Shown here: piece after piece, positions 9,770 to 20,585 of the stretch
Layout: each line of letters opens with the position of its first letter
How positions within the stretch are numbered: position 1 is the stretch's first letter
NCBI RefSeq assembly: GCF_000374285.1
Contig: NZ_KB893931.1
Location: forward strand, 1 to 64,000
Source: Actinobacillus capsulatus DSM 19761
Lineage (GTDB): Bacteria; Pseudomonadota; Gammaproteobacteria; Enterobacterales; Pasteurellaceae
Direction: 5' to 3'
Length of the DNA: 64,000 nt
Made by a program: the position numbers and the translations under genes
Notes under the pieces: generated by a model
Told to the model about the DNA's origin: nothing
The model's input: only the letters and a program-made list of their open reading frames with translations
Database searches by the model: none

Positions 9770-10858
9770 CTATTGCCCAACAGAAGCATTAATACGATCA
9801 GCAAATTTACCAATACTTATACCGAAATTATTTGATCTATTCCAATCCATTAAGGTACGGAAATTACTAGTTACTAAGAATGCTCTGCCGACTTCTTTAT
9901 CCGGACGAACTAACCATAATTTTTTACCACTTAATGCGCTTAATTTCGCGCTGTCCTGTGCAGTTGGGTAAGCGAGATAAACACCCCACGATTGCCACTC
10001 ACCTAAACTTTTCGCTTGGTTCTCCGCAAGCCCTGAAAATGACATATCAATTGGACTGGATAACTTAACCTCAATTCCCCAAGGTAAACTATCATCCCAA
10101 CCTACGGTAGAAAGATAAGAGGCAATTGAAGCAAACGCATCCGCTTCATTGTTCCAAATATCTTTTTTACCGTCACCGTCACCATCTGCGGCATAGCTTA
10201 AATAAGCAGTCGGCATGAATTGCGTTTGCCCCATAGCGCCCGCCCAAGAACCTTGCATTTCATAACGGCTAATGGTGCCATCGTCTAGCATTTTCATCGC
10301 ATTAATAAATTCTTGGGTAAAGAGCTTTTCACGGCGACCGTCAAAAGCGAGTGTAGCTAAAACGGATAACACATCGAAATCACCTTGGTAACGACCAAAG
10401 CTACTTTCCATACCCCAAAGCGCCATAATATATTCTTTTTGAACGCCGTATTTCCGACTAGCTTTAGTCAGTGGAACATTGAATTCGTACCAATTCTCAA
10501 CAGCCGCATTCACTTTAGCCTGTGTTAGCACTTTGTTGAGATAATTAGTTACGCCATTCGGATTCGGTCGAGGTGCCGGCGCATTCGGCTCTTTCTTACG
10601 CCCGGCTTGCTGCTGATCTAACTGTACCGCTCTAGCATTGTAATGAATAAAACGCTGTGCATTGAGCGTTTTATCCGAAACACCGGCAGCCGCTGCTTTT
10701 TGTTTTAGAAAATGTACGTAATCATTAAAATTATTGAGTGTACGAGCTTTACTATATTGCGCATCAATCGGTAACTCTTGAAACGCATTTTTATTGGAAC
10801 AGCCAACTATTACCAGTGTCATGACAGTAAAAGGAATGGCTAAGAATTTGAATTTCAT
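9770..10858 (-). CDS. mltB: Lytic murein transglycosylase B
   Basis: MltB (362 residues) cleaves the MurNAc-GlcNAc bond of peptidoglycan, forming 1,6-anhydro ends, anchored in the outer membrane. The signal peptide ends in the lipobox IVGC (Cys20). The catalytic glutamate is in WGMESSFGR at about 151, followed by GAMGQTQFMP, the SLT family 3 signature. A calcium-loop-like DGDGDGKKD segment is also present. It lies 54 bases downstream of truB on the same strand and may be read through from that operon. Confidence 0.93.
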   Translation of the reverse strand: MKFKFLAIPFTVMTLVIVGCSNKNAFQELPIDAQYSKARTLNNFNDYVHFLKQKAAAAGVSDKTLNAQRFIHYNARAVQLDQQQAGRKKEPNAPAPRPNPNGVTNYLNKVLTQAKVNAAVENWYEFNVPLTKASRKYGVQKEYIMALWGMESSFGRYQGDFDVLSVLATLAFDGRREKLFTQEFINAMKMLDDGTISRYEMQGSWAGAMGQTQFMPTAYLSYAADGDGDGKKDIWNNEADAFASIASYLSTVGWDDSLPWGIEVKLSSPIDMSFSGLAENQAKSLGEWQSWGVYLAYPTAQDSAKLSALSGKKLWLVRPDKEVGRAFLVTSNFRTLMDWNRSNNFGISIGKFADRINASVGQ

Positions 10859-10912
10859 ATTGTTCTGTGCATTAAGCGGTCTGTTTTCACTTGATAAAAA
10901 CAGACCATAAAA

Positions 10913-11830
10913 CTAAAGGTTTACCATTCGACTCGGGCGAATCACATTATCATTTGTGATTTCTGCTACTCCGAGGAATTGACTATTTTCTGAAAATAAA
11001 CGAACTTGACCATAGGTTTGATTGATATTTTCGAATTTGACTCTTTGGCCGAAACCAACCGCTTTGGTGTGCTCTGCTGTTAGATTTATTTTAGGCAGAC
11101 TTTCTACTGCGGTATCTAAAGGTAGAAGATGTTGATCCAGCGCTTCAAGCGGTTGATTTTCACTTAAATTTTGCAAATCTTCATAGCTCATCATCGCTTC
11201 AATCGGATAATTTGCAACCGCCAAGCGGCGTAAAACCGTAACATGTGCGCTACAACCTAATACTTCACCTAAATCATCCACCAAAGTACGGATATAAGTG
11301 CCTTTTGAGCAATGTACTTCTAACGTAAGATAAGGCGCGGAATATTCGATAAAGCGTAACTCAAAAATTGTAATCGGACGAGCTTCTCGTTCCACTGTAA
11401 TGCCTTGACGAGCATATTCATAAAGTGGTTTGCCGTTATGTTTCAATGCGGAAAACATGGTTGGAACTTGTAAAATATCGCCGCGAAATTGATCTAACGC
11501 TGCAATAATTTCGGCTTCTCCAACGTTCACTGGACGGGTTTCAACCACTTGTCCTTCTGCATCCGACGTATCGGTACGTTCGCCTAGCTTTGCAGTCACT
11601 TGATAACGTTTATCCGAATCAAGCAAAAATTGCGAAAATTTAGTCGCTTCACCCAAACAAATCGGCAACATGCCGGTCGCAAGCGGATCCAATGCGCCGG
11701 TATGCCCAGCTTTATTTGCTTGAAACAAGCGTTTGACCTTTTGCAGAATGTCATTTGACGACATTCCTTGCGGTTTGTCTAATAAAAATACGCCGTGAAC
11801 ATCACGCCCTTTTTTACGAGGTCTAGACAC
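10913..11830 (-). CDS. truB: tRNA pseudouridine-55 synthase TruB
   Basis: TruB (305 residues) makes pseudouridine 55 in the T-loop of tRNAs. The catalytic aspartate lies in the [15 protein letters not shown] motif, and a C-terminal PUA-like region follows. The start is GTG at 11830, immediately after the rbfA TAG stop with no spacer, which implies translational coupling. This is the conserved infB-rbfA-truB cluster. The family length (about 305-314) fits. Confidence 0.95.
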   Translation of the reverse strand: MSRPRKKGRDVHGVFLLDKPQGMSSNDILQKVKRLFQANKAGHTGALDPLATGMLPICLGEATKFSQFLLDSDKRYQVTAKLGERTDTSDAEGQVVETRPVNVGEAEIIAALDQFRGDILQVPTMFSALKHNGKPLYEYARQGITVEREARPITIFELRFIEYSAPYLTLEVHCSKGTYIRTLVDDLGEVLGCSAHVTVLRRLAVANYPIEAMMSYEDLQNLSENQPLEALDQHLLPLDTAVESLPKINLTAEHTKAVGFGQRVKFENINQTYGQVRLFSENSQFLGVAEITNDNVIRPSRMVNL

Positions 11831-12214
11831 CTATTCGTCCTCTTTATGTTTAGCTTCATCGTTTTTAATCACATTCGATACAAGGTTAGACATACGCATA
11901 CCTTCTACCAATGATTGATCGTAAATAAAACGAAGTTCCGGCACGATACGTAAACGCATTGCTTTACCAATTAGTGAACGAATATACGGGCTTGCTTTTT
12001 CTAAACCTTTCATACCCTGTTCAATTGCGCTTTGATCATTATCGAATAAGAAAGTCACAAAGATTTTTGCATAAGCCAAATCACGGCTTACTTCCACATC
12101 AGATACCGTTACCATACCGATACGAGGGTCTTTCACCTCACGTTGTAAAATCACAGCGATCTCTTTTTGTAGCTCTTGTGCTACACGATCACTGCGTTTA
12201 AATTCTCTGCTCAT
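11831..12214 (-). CDS. rbfA: 30S ribosome-binding factor RbfA
   Basis: RbfA (127 residues) binds the free 30S subunit and helps 16S rRNA 5' end maturation, notably in the cold. It begins [20 protein letters not shown] and contains [12 protein letters not shown], both typical. I use the ATG at 12214 rather than an upstream start at 12244, because the extra ten residues are not conserved and ATG has GGAGAA before it. It lies between infB and truB, coupled to the latter. Confidence 0.95.
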   Translation of the reverse strand: MSREFKRSDRVAQELQKEIAVILQREVKDPRIGMVTVSDVEVSRDLAYAKIFVTFLFDNDQSAIEQGMKGLEKASPYIRSLIGKAMRLRIVPELRFIYDQSLVEGMRMSNLVSNVIKNDEAKHKEDE

Positions 12215-12313
12215 GTTTTCTCCAAAAGGTAAACGAGGCACCACAAAAGCGCCTCAAATTTTTGTTAGGATTATACCCTAATTTGTCGTTATTAGCGATG
12301 TTTAGCCAAAAAC

Positions 12314-12367
12314 AAGCGGTCAGTTTCCACTAAATTTTTGCAAATTTATGCAGAAATCTGACCGCTT
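12314..12367. terminator. Paired uptake-sequence hairpin between infB and rbfA
   Basis: AAGCGGTCAG (12314-12323) pairs with CTGACCGCTT (12358-12367) around an AT-rich loop. It lies inside the infB-rbfA-truB operon, so it may partly terminate or process the transcript. Confidence 0.65.
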
Positions 12368-12384
12368 TCAATAATGAAACGAAA

Positions 12385-14847
12385 TTAGATGGTACGTTTC
12401 ACTTCAACCACTTCGAATACCTCGATTTGGTCGCCAACTTTTACATCGTTGTAGTTTTTAACGCCGATACCACATTCCATACCATTACGCACTTCTGAAA
12501 CATCATCTTTGAAACGGCGGAGCGATTCTAACTCGCCTTCAAAGATTACTACGTTGTCACGTAATACACGGATTGGGTTGTTACGTTTCACCACACCTTC
12601 GGTTATCATACAACCAGCGATTGCACCGAATTTCGGATGACGGAATACGTCACGTACTTCTGCTAAGCCGATGATTTCTTGCTTGAACTCTGGCTGTAAC
12701 ATACCGCTCATTGCCGCTTTGATTTCGTTGAGCAATTCGTAGATGATTGAGTAGTAACGTAAGTCGATATTTTCAGCTTCAATTACACGACGAGCCGATG
12801 CGTCCGCACGTACGTTGAAACCAACCATTATCGCATTTGAAGCGGCAGCTAAAGTTGCATCTGTTTCGGTGATACCACCTACACCAGAACCCACTACTTT
12901 CACTTTTACTTCGTCCGTTGAAAGCTCTGCTAACGCTTGGCAAATGGCTTCTACCGAACCTTGTACGTCCGCTTTAACGATAACATTAAGCTCAGCAATA
13001 TCACCAGCCGTCATATTGCTAAACATATTTTCAAGTTTCGCTTTTTGCTGACGAGCAAGTTTCACTTCACGGAATTTGCCTTGACGGAATAATGCTACTT
13101 CACGTGCTTTCTTCTCGTCACGTACAACGGTTGCTTCATCACCGGCTGCCGGTACGCCTGAAAGGCCTAATACCTCAACCGGAATTGATGGACCAGCAGA
13201 ATTGATGTCTTTACCGTTTTCATCACGCATTGCTCGCACACGGCCGTATTCAAAACCACAAAGTACGATATCACCTTTGTTTAATGTACCAGATTGAACA
13301 AGAATGGTTGCAACCGGACCACGACCTTTATCTAAGTAGGATTCAATTACCACGCCGCTTGCCATACCATCTTTTACAGCGGTTAGTTCAAGTACTTCAG
13401 ATTGAAGAATGATTGCTTCTAATAAGTCATCGATCCCCATACCTTTCTTCGCAGAAACAGGAACAAATTGCACATCGCCACCAAATTTCTCTGAAATCAC
13501 TTCGTGTTGGAGTAATTCTTGCTCTACACGATCAGGATTTGCTTCCGGCTTATCAATTTTGTTTACCGCAACTACAATCGGTGCGCCTGCCGCTTTCGCG
13601 TGCTGAATCGCTTCGATAGTTTGTGGCATTACACCATCGTCTGCTGCTACAACAAGAACAACGATATCTGTTACTTTCGCACCACGTGCACGCATAGAAG
13701 TAAACGCTGCGTGTCCCGGTGTATCTAAGAAGGTAATCATTTTACCATCATCGGTTTCAACGTGGTAAGCACCAATATGCTGGGTAATACCACCCGCCTC
13801 GCCTGCCGCCACTTTCGCTTTACGGATATAGTCAAGTAATGACGTTTTACCGTGGTCAACGTGACCCATGATGGTTACTACTGGCGCTCGTGTCACTTTT
13901 TCCGCATTAACATCACGATCTCCCATTACTGCGTCTTCAAGTTCGTTTTCGTTACGTAAAATAACTTTATGACCCATTTCTTCCGCAACAAGTTGAGCTG
14001 TTTCTTGGTCGATAACTTGGTTAATCGTTACCATCTCTCCCATTTTCATCATCGTTTTGATGATTTCGGTTGCTTTTACTGCCATTTTATTAGCAAGTTC
14101 AGCAACAGTGATGGTTTCACCGATAACTACGTCAGCTTTATTTACTTGGACAGGTTTGGTGAAGGCTTGTTGTAATGCTGAACCTCTCTTCGCATTTTTA
14201 CTCTTGCCTTTCACATCTTTTTGATTACGACGGTCTGCGCTACGTTCGTTTTTATCTTCACGATCGCCTTTTTTCGCTTTATTTACACCGCCTTTACCAC
14301 GACCGCGATTTGCTTCGCTACGGCGGTCATTATCACGAGCAGCTTCACGCGCATAGGTTGAAGTAAAACGATCATCTTCAAATTCTTCACCGCTTTCAGC
14401 CGCTTCTTCACGTGTAATTTCCGCTAAACGGCGCGCATTTTCTGCTGCACGTTTCGCTTCCATTTCCGCTTTTTGACGCGCTAATTCTTCTTGTTTACGG
14501 CGGAGTTCGGCTTCTTCTTTTTTCTTCGCTTCTTTTTCCGGATCAGGCGCCTTTTCTTGTTTCGGTTTGTTATTCGGCATTACCGGTACAGCGTACTTTT
14601 TCGCTTCAGCCTTCGCTTTCTCTGCTGCCGCCTTTTCGGCAGCTTCTTTTTCAGCTTGTACTTTTGCTTCCGCTTCTTGTTTCGCCTTTAAAGCGGCTTC
14701 TTCTTGTGCTTTTTTAACCGCTTCCGTATCAATTTTACGTGACTTACGCACTTCAACTTGAACTTTACCATCTGCAACAGTTGTTCTTGTGCGGCGTTGT
14801 AAGCTCAATTTTTTAGGTGCTTCGTTTTTAATTTCGTTATCACTCAT
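12385..14847 (-). CDS. infB: Translation initiation factor IF-2
   Basis: IF-2 (820 residues) is the GTPase that brings initiator fMet-tRNA to the 30S subunit and promotes subunit joining. The N-terminus has the small IF2 assembly domain followed by a long Ala/Lys/Glu-rich charged linker (about 40-230). The GTPase domain has GHVDHGKTS (P-loop), DTPGHAAF and NKIDKP, and domains II-IV follow. TAAGGAG precedes the ATG. NusA ends 21 bases upstream. The initiator tRNA heads the same cluster. Confidence 0.97.
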   Translation of the reverse strand: MSDNEIKNEAPKKLSLQRRTRTTVADGKVQVEVRKSRKIDTEAVKKAQEEAALKAKQEAEAKVQAEKEAAEKAAAEKAKAEAKKYAVPVMPNNKPKQEKAPDPEKEAKKKEEAELRRKQEELARQKAEMEAKRAAENARRLAEITREEAAESGEEFEDDRFTSTYAREAARDNDRRSEANRGRGKGGVNKAKKGDREDKNERSADRRNQKDVKGKSKNAKRGSALQQAFTKPVQVNKADVVIGETITVAELANKMAVKATEIIKTMMKMGEMVTINQVIDQETAQLVAEEMGHKVILRNENELEDAVMGDRDVNAEKVTRAPVVTIMGHVDHGKTSLLDYIRKAKVAAGEAGGITQHIGAYHVETDDGKMITFLDTPGHAAFTSMRARGAKVTDIVVLVVAADDGVMPQTIEAIQHAKAAGAPIVVAVNKIDKPEANPDRVEQELLQHEVISEKFGGDVQFVPVSAKKGMGIDDLLEAIILQSEVLELTAVKDGMASGVVIESYLDKGRGPVATILVQSGTLNKGDIVLCGFEYGRVRAMRDENGKDINSAGPSIPVEVLGLSGVPAAGDEATVVRDEKKAREVALFRQGKFREVKLARQQKAKLENMFSNMTAGDIAELNVIVKADVQGSVEAICQALAELSTDEVKVKVVGSGVGGITETDATLAAASNAIMVGFNVRADASARRVIEAENIDLRYYSIIYELLNEIKAAMSGMLQPEFKQEIIGLAEVRDVFRHPKFGAIAGCMITEGVVKRNNPIRVLRDNVVIFEGELESLRRFKDDVSEVRNGMECGIGVKNYNDVKVGDQIEVFEVVEVKRTI

Positions 14848-14868
14848 TGTTTTATCTCCTTACAACGA

Positions 14869-16350
14869 TTAGTTAAACCAGCAAATTTGACGTGCAGCCA
14901 TAATTAATTCGCTTGCTTTATCTGCTGATAATTCTTCAATATCTGAAAGGTCATCCGTAGCTTGTTCTGCTAATTCTTCAAGCGTTGTGATACCTTTTTC
15001 AGCCAGTTTTAATGCGATATGACGCTCTAAACCTTCTAAGTTTAATAAACGATCTTCAATATGCGCTTGTTTTAATGCTTCTTCTTCCGCTAATGCTTTT
15101 GCGGTAATCGCATTTTTTGCACGCATTTGTAGCTCTTCCACTAAATCTTCATCTTCAAGACCATCGATAGAAGTTAATTCGCTTACTGGAATGAATGCAA
15201 GTTCTTCTAAGCTAGAGAAACCTTCATCTACTAAGATTTGTGCAAATTCTTGGTCGATTTCTAATGAAGTTACGAATAAATCGATAACTTTATTATCTTC
15301 CGCTTGATGTTTCTTATCTAAATCTTCAGTAGTCATTACGTTTAATGTCCAACCGGTTAATTGGGTTGCTAAACGTACATTTTGACCGTTACGACCGATG
15401 GCTTGCGCAAGGTTTTTACTTTCAACCGCAATATCCATTGCGTGTTTATCTTCATCAACCACGATAGAACTTACATCTGCCGGAGCCATTGCGTTAATGA
15501 CGAATTGTGCCGGATTATCGTCCCAAAGTACGATATCTACGCGCTCACCACCTAATTCGTTACTAATTGCTTGAACACGCGCACCACGCATACCGACACA
15601 AGCACCTACCGGATCAATACGTTTATCGTGTGATTTCACTGCAATTTTCGCACGAGAACCCGGATCACGAGATGCACCTTTAATTTCTATTACATCTTCA
15701 CCGATTTCTGGTACTTCAAGTTTAAATAACTCTTCTAACATAATCGGTTTTGCACGTGTTACGAAAAGTTGCGGGCCTTTTGACTCAGGTTTAATCGCAT
15801 ATAATACGCCACGTACACGGTCACCCGGACGGAAGTTTTCACGTGGAAGCATATCTTCGCGTACGATGACTGCTTCCGCTTGGTTACCCAAATCTAAAAT
15901 AATTTGATCACGGTTTACTTTCTTAACAGTTGCAGTGATGATGGTATTTAATTGTGAACGGAATTGGTCGATAACTTTGTTACGCTCCGCTTCACGAATT
16001 TTTGTGCTGATCACTTGGCGTGCAGTTTGCATCGTAATACGGTCGAATGGAATTGAATCCACTTCATCTTCAACGATATCGCCTAATTGCACGCTAGGGT
16101 TTTCGTATTGCGCCGCTTCTAAGCTGATCTCACGTGTCATATTGTGTACTTGTTCAACCACAATCCAACGACGGAAAGTTTGGAAATCACCGGTTTTGCG
16201 GTCAATTACCACACGCACATCGATATCCATTTCTTTTTTCTTTTTAGTCGAAATGGCTAATGCCGTTTCAAGCGCTTCAAAGATAGCTTCTTTTGGCAAT
16301 AATTTCTCGTTAGATACCGCTTCTGCGGCTAATAAAATTTCTTTGCTCAT
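14869..16350 (-). CDS. nusA: Transcription termination/antitermination factor NusA
   Basis: NusA (493 residues) binds RNA polymerase and modulates pausing, termination and antitermination. The order is N-terminal RNAP-binding domain, S1 domain (about 135-200), two KH domains (including [15 protein letters not shown] and [12 protein letters not shown]), and two C-terminal acidic repeats. The length matches E. coli NusA (495). RimP lies 16 bases upstream and infB 21 bases downstream. Confidence 0.97.
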   Translation of the reverse strand: MSKEILLAAEAVSNEKLLPKEAIFEALETALAISTKKKKEMDIDVRVVIDRKTGDFQTFRRWIVVEQVHNMTREISLEAAQYENPSVQLGDIVEDEVDSIPFDRITMQTARQVISTKIREAERNKVIDQFRSQLNTIITATVKKVNRDQIILDLGNQAEAVIVREDMLPRENFRPGDRVRGVLYAIKPESKGPQLFVTRAKPIMLEELFKLEVPEIGEDVIEIKGASRDPGSRAKIAVKSHDKRIDPVGACVGMRGARVQAISNELGGERVDIVLWDDNPAQFVINAMAPADVSSIVVDEDKHAMDIAVESKNLAQAIGRNGQNVRLATQLTGWTLNVMTTEDLDKKHQAEDNKVIDLFVTSLEIDQEFAQILVDEGFSSLEELAFIPVSELTSIDGLEDEDLVEELQMRAKNAITAKALAEEEALKQAHIEDRLLNLEGLERHIALKLAEKGITTLEELAEQATDDLSDIEELSADKASELIMAARQICWFN

Positions 16351-16366
16351 TTTTTGGATTAACCTT

Positions 16367-16828
16367 CTAGAAATTAAAAACTGGAACTAAGTTTGCTTTT
16401 TGAATATTACCGAATGCAAATTGACGAGCTTCGTTATCTACCGTCAGTGTAATTAAATCGCCTTCTACGCTCTCTAATTTACCCTGCCATTTACGGCGAT
16501 CGAACATCGGAATACGTAAGTGAATCACGATTTCTTGTCCGACAAAACGCTCATAATGTGCAAGGGTAAACAGCGGACGATCCAAACCTGGTGATGAAAC
16601 CTCTAAGTTGTATTTATCCGCAATCGGATCTTCAACATCTAGAATTGCACTCACTTGACGGCTAACATCACTACAATCATCAATGGTTACACCGCCTTCT
16701 TTATCAATATATAAACGTACGGTTAAAAAACGCCCTGCTCGTTGACACTCAATACCGACTAATTCGCAGCCCATTGATTCAATGGTGTCAGAAACGAGTT
16801 CTTCTAATTTTTGTTCTAAAGTTGCCAA
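16367..16828 (-). CDS. rimP: Ribosome maturation factor RimP
   Basis: RimP (153 residues) aids 30S assembly. [21 protein letters not shown] and the C-terminal IQKANLVP are conserved with E. coli RimP. The start is TTG (16828-16826), five bases after AGGAGG; no better start exists and the alignment with E. coli begins here. The ribosome-binding site is half of a 12-bp perfect palindrome that overlaps the start codon. It is the first protein gene of the nusA-infB operon. Confidence 0.94.
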   Translation of the reverse strand: MATLEQKLEELVSDTIESMGCELVGIECQRAGRFLTVRLYIDKEGGVTIDDCSDVSRQVSAILDVEDPIADKYNLEVSSPGLDRPLFTLAHYERFVGQEIVIHLRIPMFDRRKWQGKLESVEGDLITLTVDNEARQFAFGNIQKANLVPVFNF

Positions 16829-16839
16829 GGAGGCCTCCT
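16828..16839 (-). promoter_or_regulatory. Palindromic ribosome-binding site of rimP
   Basis: AGGAGGCCTCCT is a perfect 12-bp palindrome that contains the Shine-Dalgarno sequence and the first base of the TTG start. It could pair with itself in another transcript or, as a tight element, limit ribosome access. Confidence 0.6.
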
Positions 16840-16849
16840 AAATGACAGA

Positions 16850-16882
16850 TATAAAAAAAGAGCCTTAACCAGCTCTTTTGAT
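16850..16882 (-). terminator. Terminator-like hairpin upstream of rimP
   Basis: On the minus strand AAAGAGC pairs with GCTCTTT and is followed by a run of seven T. It is the second of two hairpins between the tRNA and rimP, so expression of rimP-nusA-infB needs read-through or a promoter here. Confidence 0.7.
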
Positions 16883-16906
16883 ACGATTATTATGTACCAG
16901 CCACAA

Positions 16907-16937
16907 AAAAACCCCAGACGGAAAACCGTGGGGCTTT
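16907..16937 (-). terminator. Terminator after the fMet tRNA gene
   Basis: On the minus strand CCCCACGG pairs with CCGTCTGGGG across a TTTT loop, one bulge allowed, followed by seven T. It lies 110 bases after the tRNA 3' end. Confidence 0.75.
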
Positions 16938-17047
16938 AAGCGGTTTGTTTTATACAAAATTTTGCAAACGATGTTCGTTATCGAAAGTTAGCAAAAGTTA
17001 TATAAAACAAAACTCACAGCTTTAATCAAAACTGTGAGCCTTAAAAC

Positions 17048-17124
<77 letters not shown>

Positions 17125-17137
17125 TCTGATGTGGCTC

Positions 17138-17165
17138 ATTATAGAGACTTCCAAAATCAATGCAA
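17138..17165 (-). promoter_or_regulatory. Promoter of the fMet tRNA gene
   Basis: On the minus strand TTGCAT (17160-17165) and TATAAT (17138-17143) are separated by 16 bases and end 13 bases before the tRNA 5' end, a strong sigma70 promoter for the tRNA and possibly the nusA operon. Confidence 0.85.
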
Positions 17166-17210
17166 GCACTTTTTTCAAATTTGTTTTTGTTTGGTTAACA
17201 AAACAACAAA

Positions 17211-18512
17211 TTACTGCCCAATCCAAATCAAAAAATCACTCACGGTGTGGAATGAGCCGAAAATCAGGATAATGTCGGTTTTGCTCGCTTTGGCGAATAA
17301 TGATTCAGCTGCTTCGGGAACGGTTTGGTAATAACAAGCGGTCGAATTTGGTAAAACTTTTGCAAGTTTTTGATAGACCTCTTCACCTGACTGCCCTCGA
17401 TATCCGGCTAAACCGGCACAATACCATTCATCAATAACATTTTCCAATGGCTCTACGATTCCGCTTAAGTCTTTATCAACTAATGCACTAAATACGGCAT
17501 AAATCTTTTGATTCTCCTGTTTCAGCGAACTTATTCGCCCTGCCAAATATTTTGCCGCATGCGGATTGTGTCCGACATCAATAATCACTTGAGCAAGCGG
17601 TTGTTTTCCGGAAAAGTTTGCAAAATCTTTTTCGGTTAGCGTTTGGAAACGTGCAGTCATTTGTGCTTCTTGCAATGCGGCTCTAACTACTTGTTCATTT
17701 ATTTCAAACGGAAGTTGAGCCAATGCGGCTAAAGCGGTACCGGCATTTGGAATTGGAATTTGTGGCATCGGTAAATCTTGCCAATCAATAAATTCCGACT
17801 GCCAGTGGAAGCGGTTATTTTCTATAGAAAATTTCCAATTCACATTACGTCTAACTACTTGGCAATTAAGTGCTTTTGCTTGCTGCAAAATACTTCTTGG
17901 ACAATCCGGTTCGCCGATAATCACCGGTATATTTTCGCGGAAAATGCCTGCTTTCTCTCGCCCGATATCTTCTCGGTTATCGCCGAGAAAATCCACGTGG
18001 TCGATATCAATTGAAGTAATTATCGCTAAATGCGGATCAACAATATTGGTTGCATCTAAACGTCCGCCAAGCCCAACTTCTAAAATGACAATATCTAAAT
18101 TTGCCTCTTTGAAAAGCTGCAGTGCCGAAAGCGTACTAAACTCAAAATAGGTTAAAGAAGCGGTCTTTTTTTGTTGGATTTTTGCAAATGATTGCACATG
18201 GGCTTCGTCATTGAGTAATTCGCTTTGAATTCTCACTCGTTCGTTATAACGAATCAGATGAGGCGATGAATAGACACCGACACGATAACCCGCTTTTAGT
18301 AAAGCCACTTCTAATAAGCGACAGGTTGACCCCTTCCCGTTAGTACCTGCAACGGTAATGACGTAAGGTGCCGGCTGAAGTAATTCGAGCTGTTCAGCAA
18401 CGTTTTTTATACGTTCCAACCCCATATCAATCGGCTTAAAATGTGATTTTTCTAAATAGTTGAGCCACGTAGTGAGACTGTCATTAATACTTGGAGCTGT
18501 TAAAGTATTCAT
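17211..18512 (-). CDS. folC: Bifunctional dihydrofolate synthase / folylpolyglutamate synthase
   Basis: FolC (433 residues) adds glutamate to dihydropteroate and then to folates. It has the Mur-ligase-like ATP site VAGTNGKGST (about 54-63), the YSSPHL motif and the FEFSTLSAL segment, and a C-terminal ligase domain with DVGHNPHAA. GGAG precedes the ATG. It follows accD on the same strand with a terminator-like hairpin between, the accD-folC order known from enterobacteria. An uptake core lies inside near 17334. Confidence 0.95.
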   Translation of the reverse strand: MNTLTAPSINDSLTTWLNYLEKSHFKPIDMGLERIKNVAEQLELLQPAPYVITVAGTNGKGSTCRLLEVALLKAGYRVGVYSSPHLIRYNERVRIQSELLNDEAHVQSFAKIQQKKTASLTYFEFSTLSALQLFKEANLDIVILEVGLGGRLDATNIVDPHLAIITSIDIDHVDFLGDNREDIGREKAGIFRENIPVIIGEPDCPRSILQQAKALNCQVVRRNVNWKFSIENNRFHWQSEFIDWQDLPMPQIPIPNAGTALAALAQLPFEINEQVVRAALQEAQMTARFQTLTEKDFANFSGKQPLAQVIIDVGHNPHAAKYLAGRISSLKQENQKIYAVFSALVDKDLSGIVEPLENVIDEWYCAGLAGYRGQSGEEVYQKLAKVLPNSTACYYQTVPEAAESLFAKASKTDIILIFGSFHTVSDFLIWIGQ

Positions 18513-18530
18513 TATTGATTCTCCAAAAAG

Positions 18531-18551
18531 AAAGCCACGTATAACGTGGCT
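18531..18551 (-). terminator. Hairpin between accD and folC
   Basis: AAGCCACGT pairs with ACGTGGCTT and is followed on the minus strand by TTCTTTTT. It sits just before the folC ribosome-binding site, so it may attenuate folC. Confidence 0.7.
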
Positions 18552-18569
18552 TAGTTATGCTAAATAAAA

Positions 18570-19460
18570 TTACGCTTCTTCAACAAGAAGTTCTGCTGTT
18601 TTAAACGGCGTTGGTTTATTAGTCATTTTTGCACATAAACGAGCAAGCGTATCGCGCATATCTTTACGTTGCACAATCATATCAATTGCGCCGTGTTCTA
18701 ATAAGAACTCTGCGCGTTGAAAGCCTTCTGGTAATTTTTCACGTACGGTTTGTTCGATAACACGTGGACCAGCAAAACCGATTAATGCTTTAGGCTCTGC
18801 AATATTAATATCACCTAACATTGCTAAACTAGCTGAAACACCGCCTAGTGTCGGGTCAGTTAATACAGAAATAAACGGCACACCTTTCTCACGCATTTTC
18901 GCTAAAATTGCACTGGTTTTCGCCATCTGCATTAAAGAGAACAATGCTTCTTGCATACGAGCACCGCCAGATGCAGAGAAACAGATAAACGGAATATTTT
19001 CCGCTAAAGCTCGCTCTGCCGCACGTACGAATTTTGCACCGACAACCGAGCCCATTGAACCGCCCATAAATTCAAAGTTAAATGATGCAACCACAACTGG
19101 CATATCATGCAATGTACCGTACATCGTAATAAAAGAGTCTTTCTCACCGGTTTGTTTTTGTGCTGCGGTTAAACGATCTTTATATTTTTTCAAATCTTTA
19201 AATTTTAAGATATCTTGCGGTTCTAGCTCCGCCGCAATTTCTTGTGCGCTATCTTGGTCTAATAACGATAATAAACGAGTACGAGCATCAAAACGCATAT
19301 GATGGTTACACTTTGGGCAAACCTGCATATTACGTTTAAGTTCTTCGCTGTATAGCACCTGTTCACAGCTCGTACATTTTGTCCAAACGCCTTCCGGCAC
19401 TTTAGATTTACCGCTTGATGATGAAGAGGTTCTTCCTAAAATTCTTTCAATCCAGCTCAT
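18570..19460 (-). CDS. accD: Acetyl-CoA carboxylase carboxyltransferase subunit beta
   Basis: AccD (296 residues) forms with AccA the carboxyltransferase that makes malonyl-CoA, the first committed step in fatty acid synthesis. The N-terminal zinc ribbon has cysteines at 29, 32, 48 and 51, followed by the crotonase-like carboxyltransferase domain with [21 protein letters not shown] precedes the ATG. Length agrees with the family. FolC lies downstream. Confidence 0.96.
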   Translation of the reverse strand: MSWIERILGRTSSSSSGKSKVPEGVWTKCTSCEQVLYSEELKRNMQVCPKCNHHMRFDARTRLLSLLDQDSAQEIAAELEPQDILKFKDLKKYKDRLTAAQKQTGEKDSFITMYGTLHDMPVVVASFNFEFMGGSMGSVVGAKFVRAAERALAENIPFICFSASGGARMQEALFSLMQMAKTSAILAKMREKGVPFISVLTDPTLGGVSASLAMLGDINIAEPKALIGFAGPRVIEQTVREKLPEGFQRAEFLLEHGAIDMIVQRKDMRDTLARLCAKMTNKPTPFKTAELLVEEA

Positions 19461-19563
19461 TTTTTTACCTTGTTATTTTGACAAAAAATAATTGATATTA
19501 AAACATAATTTCGGCCTTTTGGATATGCCTGAATAATACAATCTGATCTGATCAGCTGAAATA

Positions 19564-19665
19564 TCAGCTATATGTATAAGTACGATAAAGAAAAGCGATA
19601 ATTAGGATACATAGCATTACTACAATTTGGATAAGCCTTTTCTTTGTGAGTTTTTCCGCTGCCAT
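19564..19665 (-). CDS. Predicted 33-residue single-pass membrane peptide
   Basis: A short frame, too small for most annotation, with ATG at 19665, stop TGA at 19564-19566, and a near-ideal TAAGGAGAAAGT ribosome-binding site. The product starts MAAEKLTKKRL, giving a basic N-terminus, followed by about 15 hydrophobic residues (IQIVVMLCILIIAFL) and a short YRTYTYS tail, the layout of small inner-membrane proteins. It lies 103 bases upstream of accD on the same strand and could share its transcript. I do not recognise a family, and no function is proposed. Confidence 0.65.
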   Translation of the reverse strand: MAAEKLTKKRLIQIVVMLCILIIAFLYRTYTYS

Positions 19666-19802
19666 ACTTTCTCCTTAACTAATCGTTAACATAATGCCAT
19701 AAAATTGGTCGGGGTTGTGAGTATTTTATTGGTTTTTAGTTGAATGTTAGAGAGGTAAAGTGCCAAAATAGTTTAACGTTTTTGACATTAATAGAGGTAA
19801 AA

Positions 19803-20585
19803 ATGACTAAAATTGACCAATTTCTTCATATTGTAGCACAACTTCGTGATCCCGAAACAGGTTGCCCGTGGGATATTAAGCAGGATTTTAACTCGATGCT
19901 ACCTTGTTTGTTAGAAGAAACTTACGAAGTAGCCGAAGCAATTCATACCAAAAACCGCACTGCTCTCCGCGAAGAATTAGGAGATTTATTACTACAGGTT
20001 GTATTTATTAGCCAGTTGGCTAAGGAGGAAGGAACTTTTAATTTTTACGATGTACTAAACGATATTCATGAGAAATTAATTTATCGACATCCTCACGTTT
20101 TTGGCGATAGTCCAGCCGAGAATAGTGAAGAAGCATTAAAGAATTGGGAAGAACGTAAAGCAGCGGAAGCCAAGCGCCAACAACACGAATCAATTTTAGA
20201 TGATGTACCTTTTGCTTTGCCAGCGCTAACTCGAGCGAACAAACTTCAAAAACGTTGCGCAAAAGTTGGTTTTGATTGGACTAACCCTCAAGATGTGCTT
20301 GCAAAAGTAGAAGAAGAGTTACAAGAAGTCAAAGATGAGATAGTCCAATATCCTCAGAGTGCTGGAAAACTTGAGGAAGAATTGGGGGACCTTCTCTTTG
20401 CAATGGTAAATTTATGCCGCCATTATAATGTTGATGCAGAATCAAGTTTGCGTAATGCAAATGTCAAATTTGAAAGTCGATTTAAAAAAGTAGAAAAGCT
20501 TGTTAAGCAACGAGGCAAAACTGTGGCAAAATGCTCTTTATCTGAGCTGGATTCAATCTGGGAACAAATAAAATCTCAGGAATAA
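19803..20585 (+). CDS. mazG: Nucleoside triphosphate pyrophosphohydrolase MazG
   Basis: MazG (260 residues) hydrolyses NTPs and dNTPs to NMPs plus pyrophosphate and can lower ppGpp effects under starvation. Two MazG domains are visible: LRDPETGCPWD with EETYEVAEAI and EELGDLLLQVVF in the first, and VEEELQEVKDEI with EELGDLLFAMVN in the second, the metal-binding EExxE/EExxD signatures. The frame extends upstream to 19740, but the ATG at 19803 has GAGGT and matches the E. coli start. It is monocistronic. Confidence 0.95.
   Translation: MTKIDQFLHIVAQLRDPETGCPWDIKQDFNSMLPCLLEETYEVAEAIHTKNRTALREELGDLLLQVVFISQLAKEEGTFNFYDVLNDIHEKLIYRHPHVFGDSPAENSEEALKNWEERKAAEAKRQQHESILDDVPFALPALTRANKLQKRCAKVGFDWTNPQDVLAKVEEELQEVKDEIVQYPQSAGKLEEELGDLLFAMVNLCRHYNVDAESSLRNANVKFESRFKKVEKLVKQRGKTVAKCSLSELDSIWEQIKSQE

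Noticed and set aside
9702-9971. 89-codon plus-strand frame after dld
   Set aside because: It runs through the paired uptake-sequence terminator and then antisense to mltB.
15935-16390. 151-codon plus-strand frame opposite nusA
   Set aside because: It is antisense to nusA with no family similarity and no ribosome-binding site; a shadow of biased codon use.
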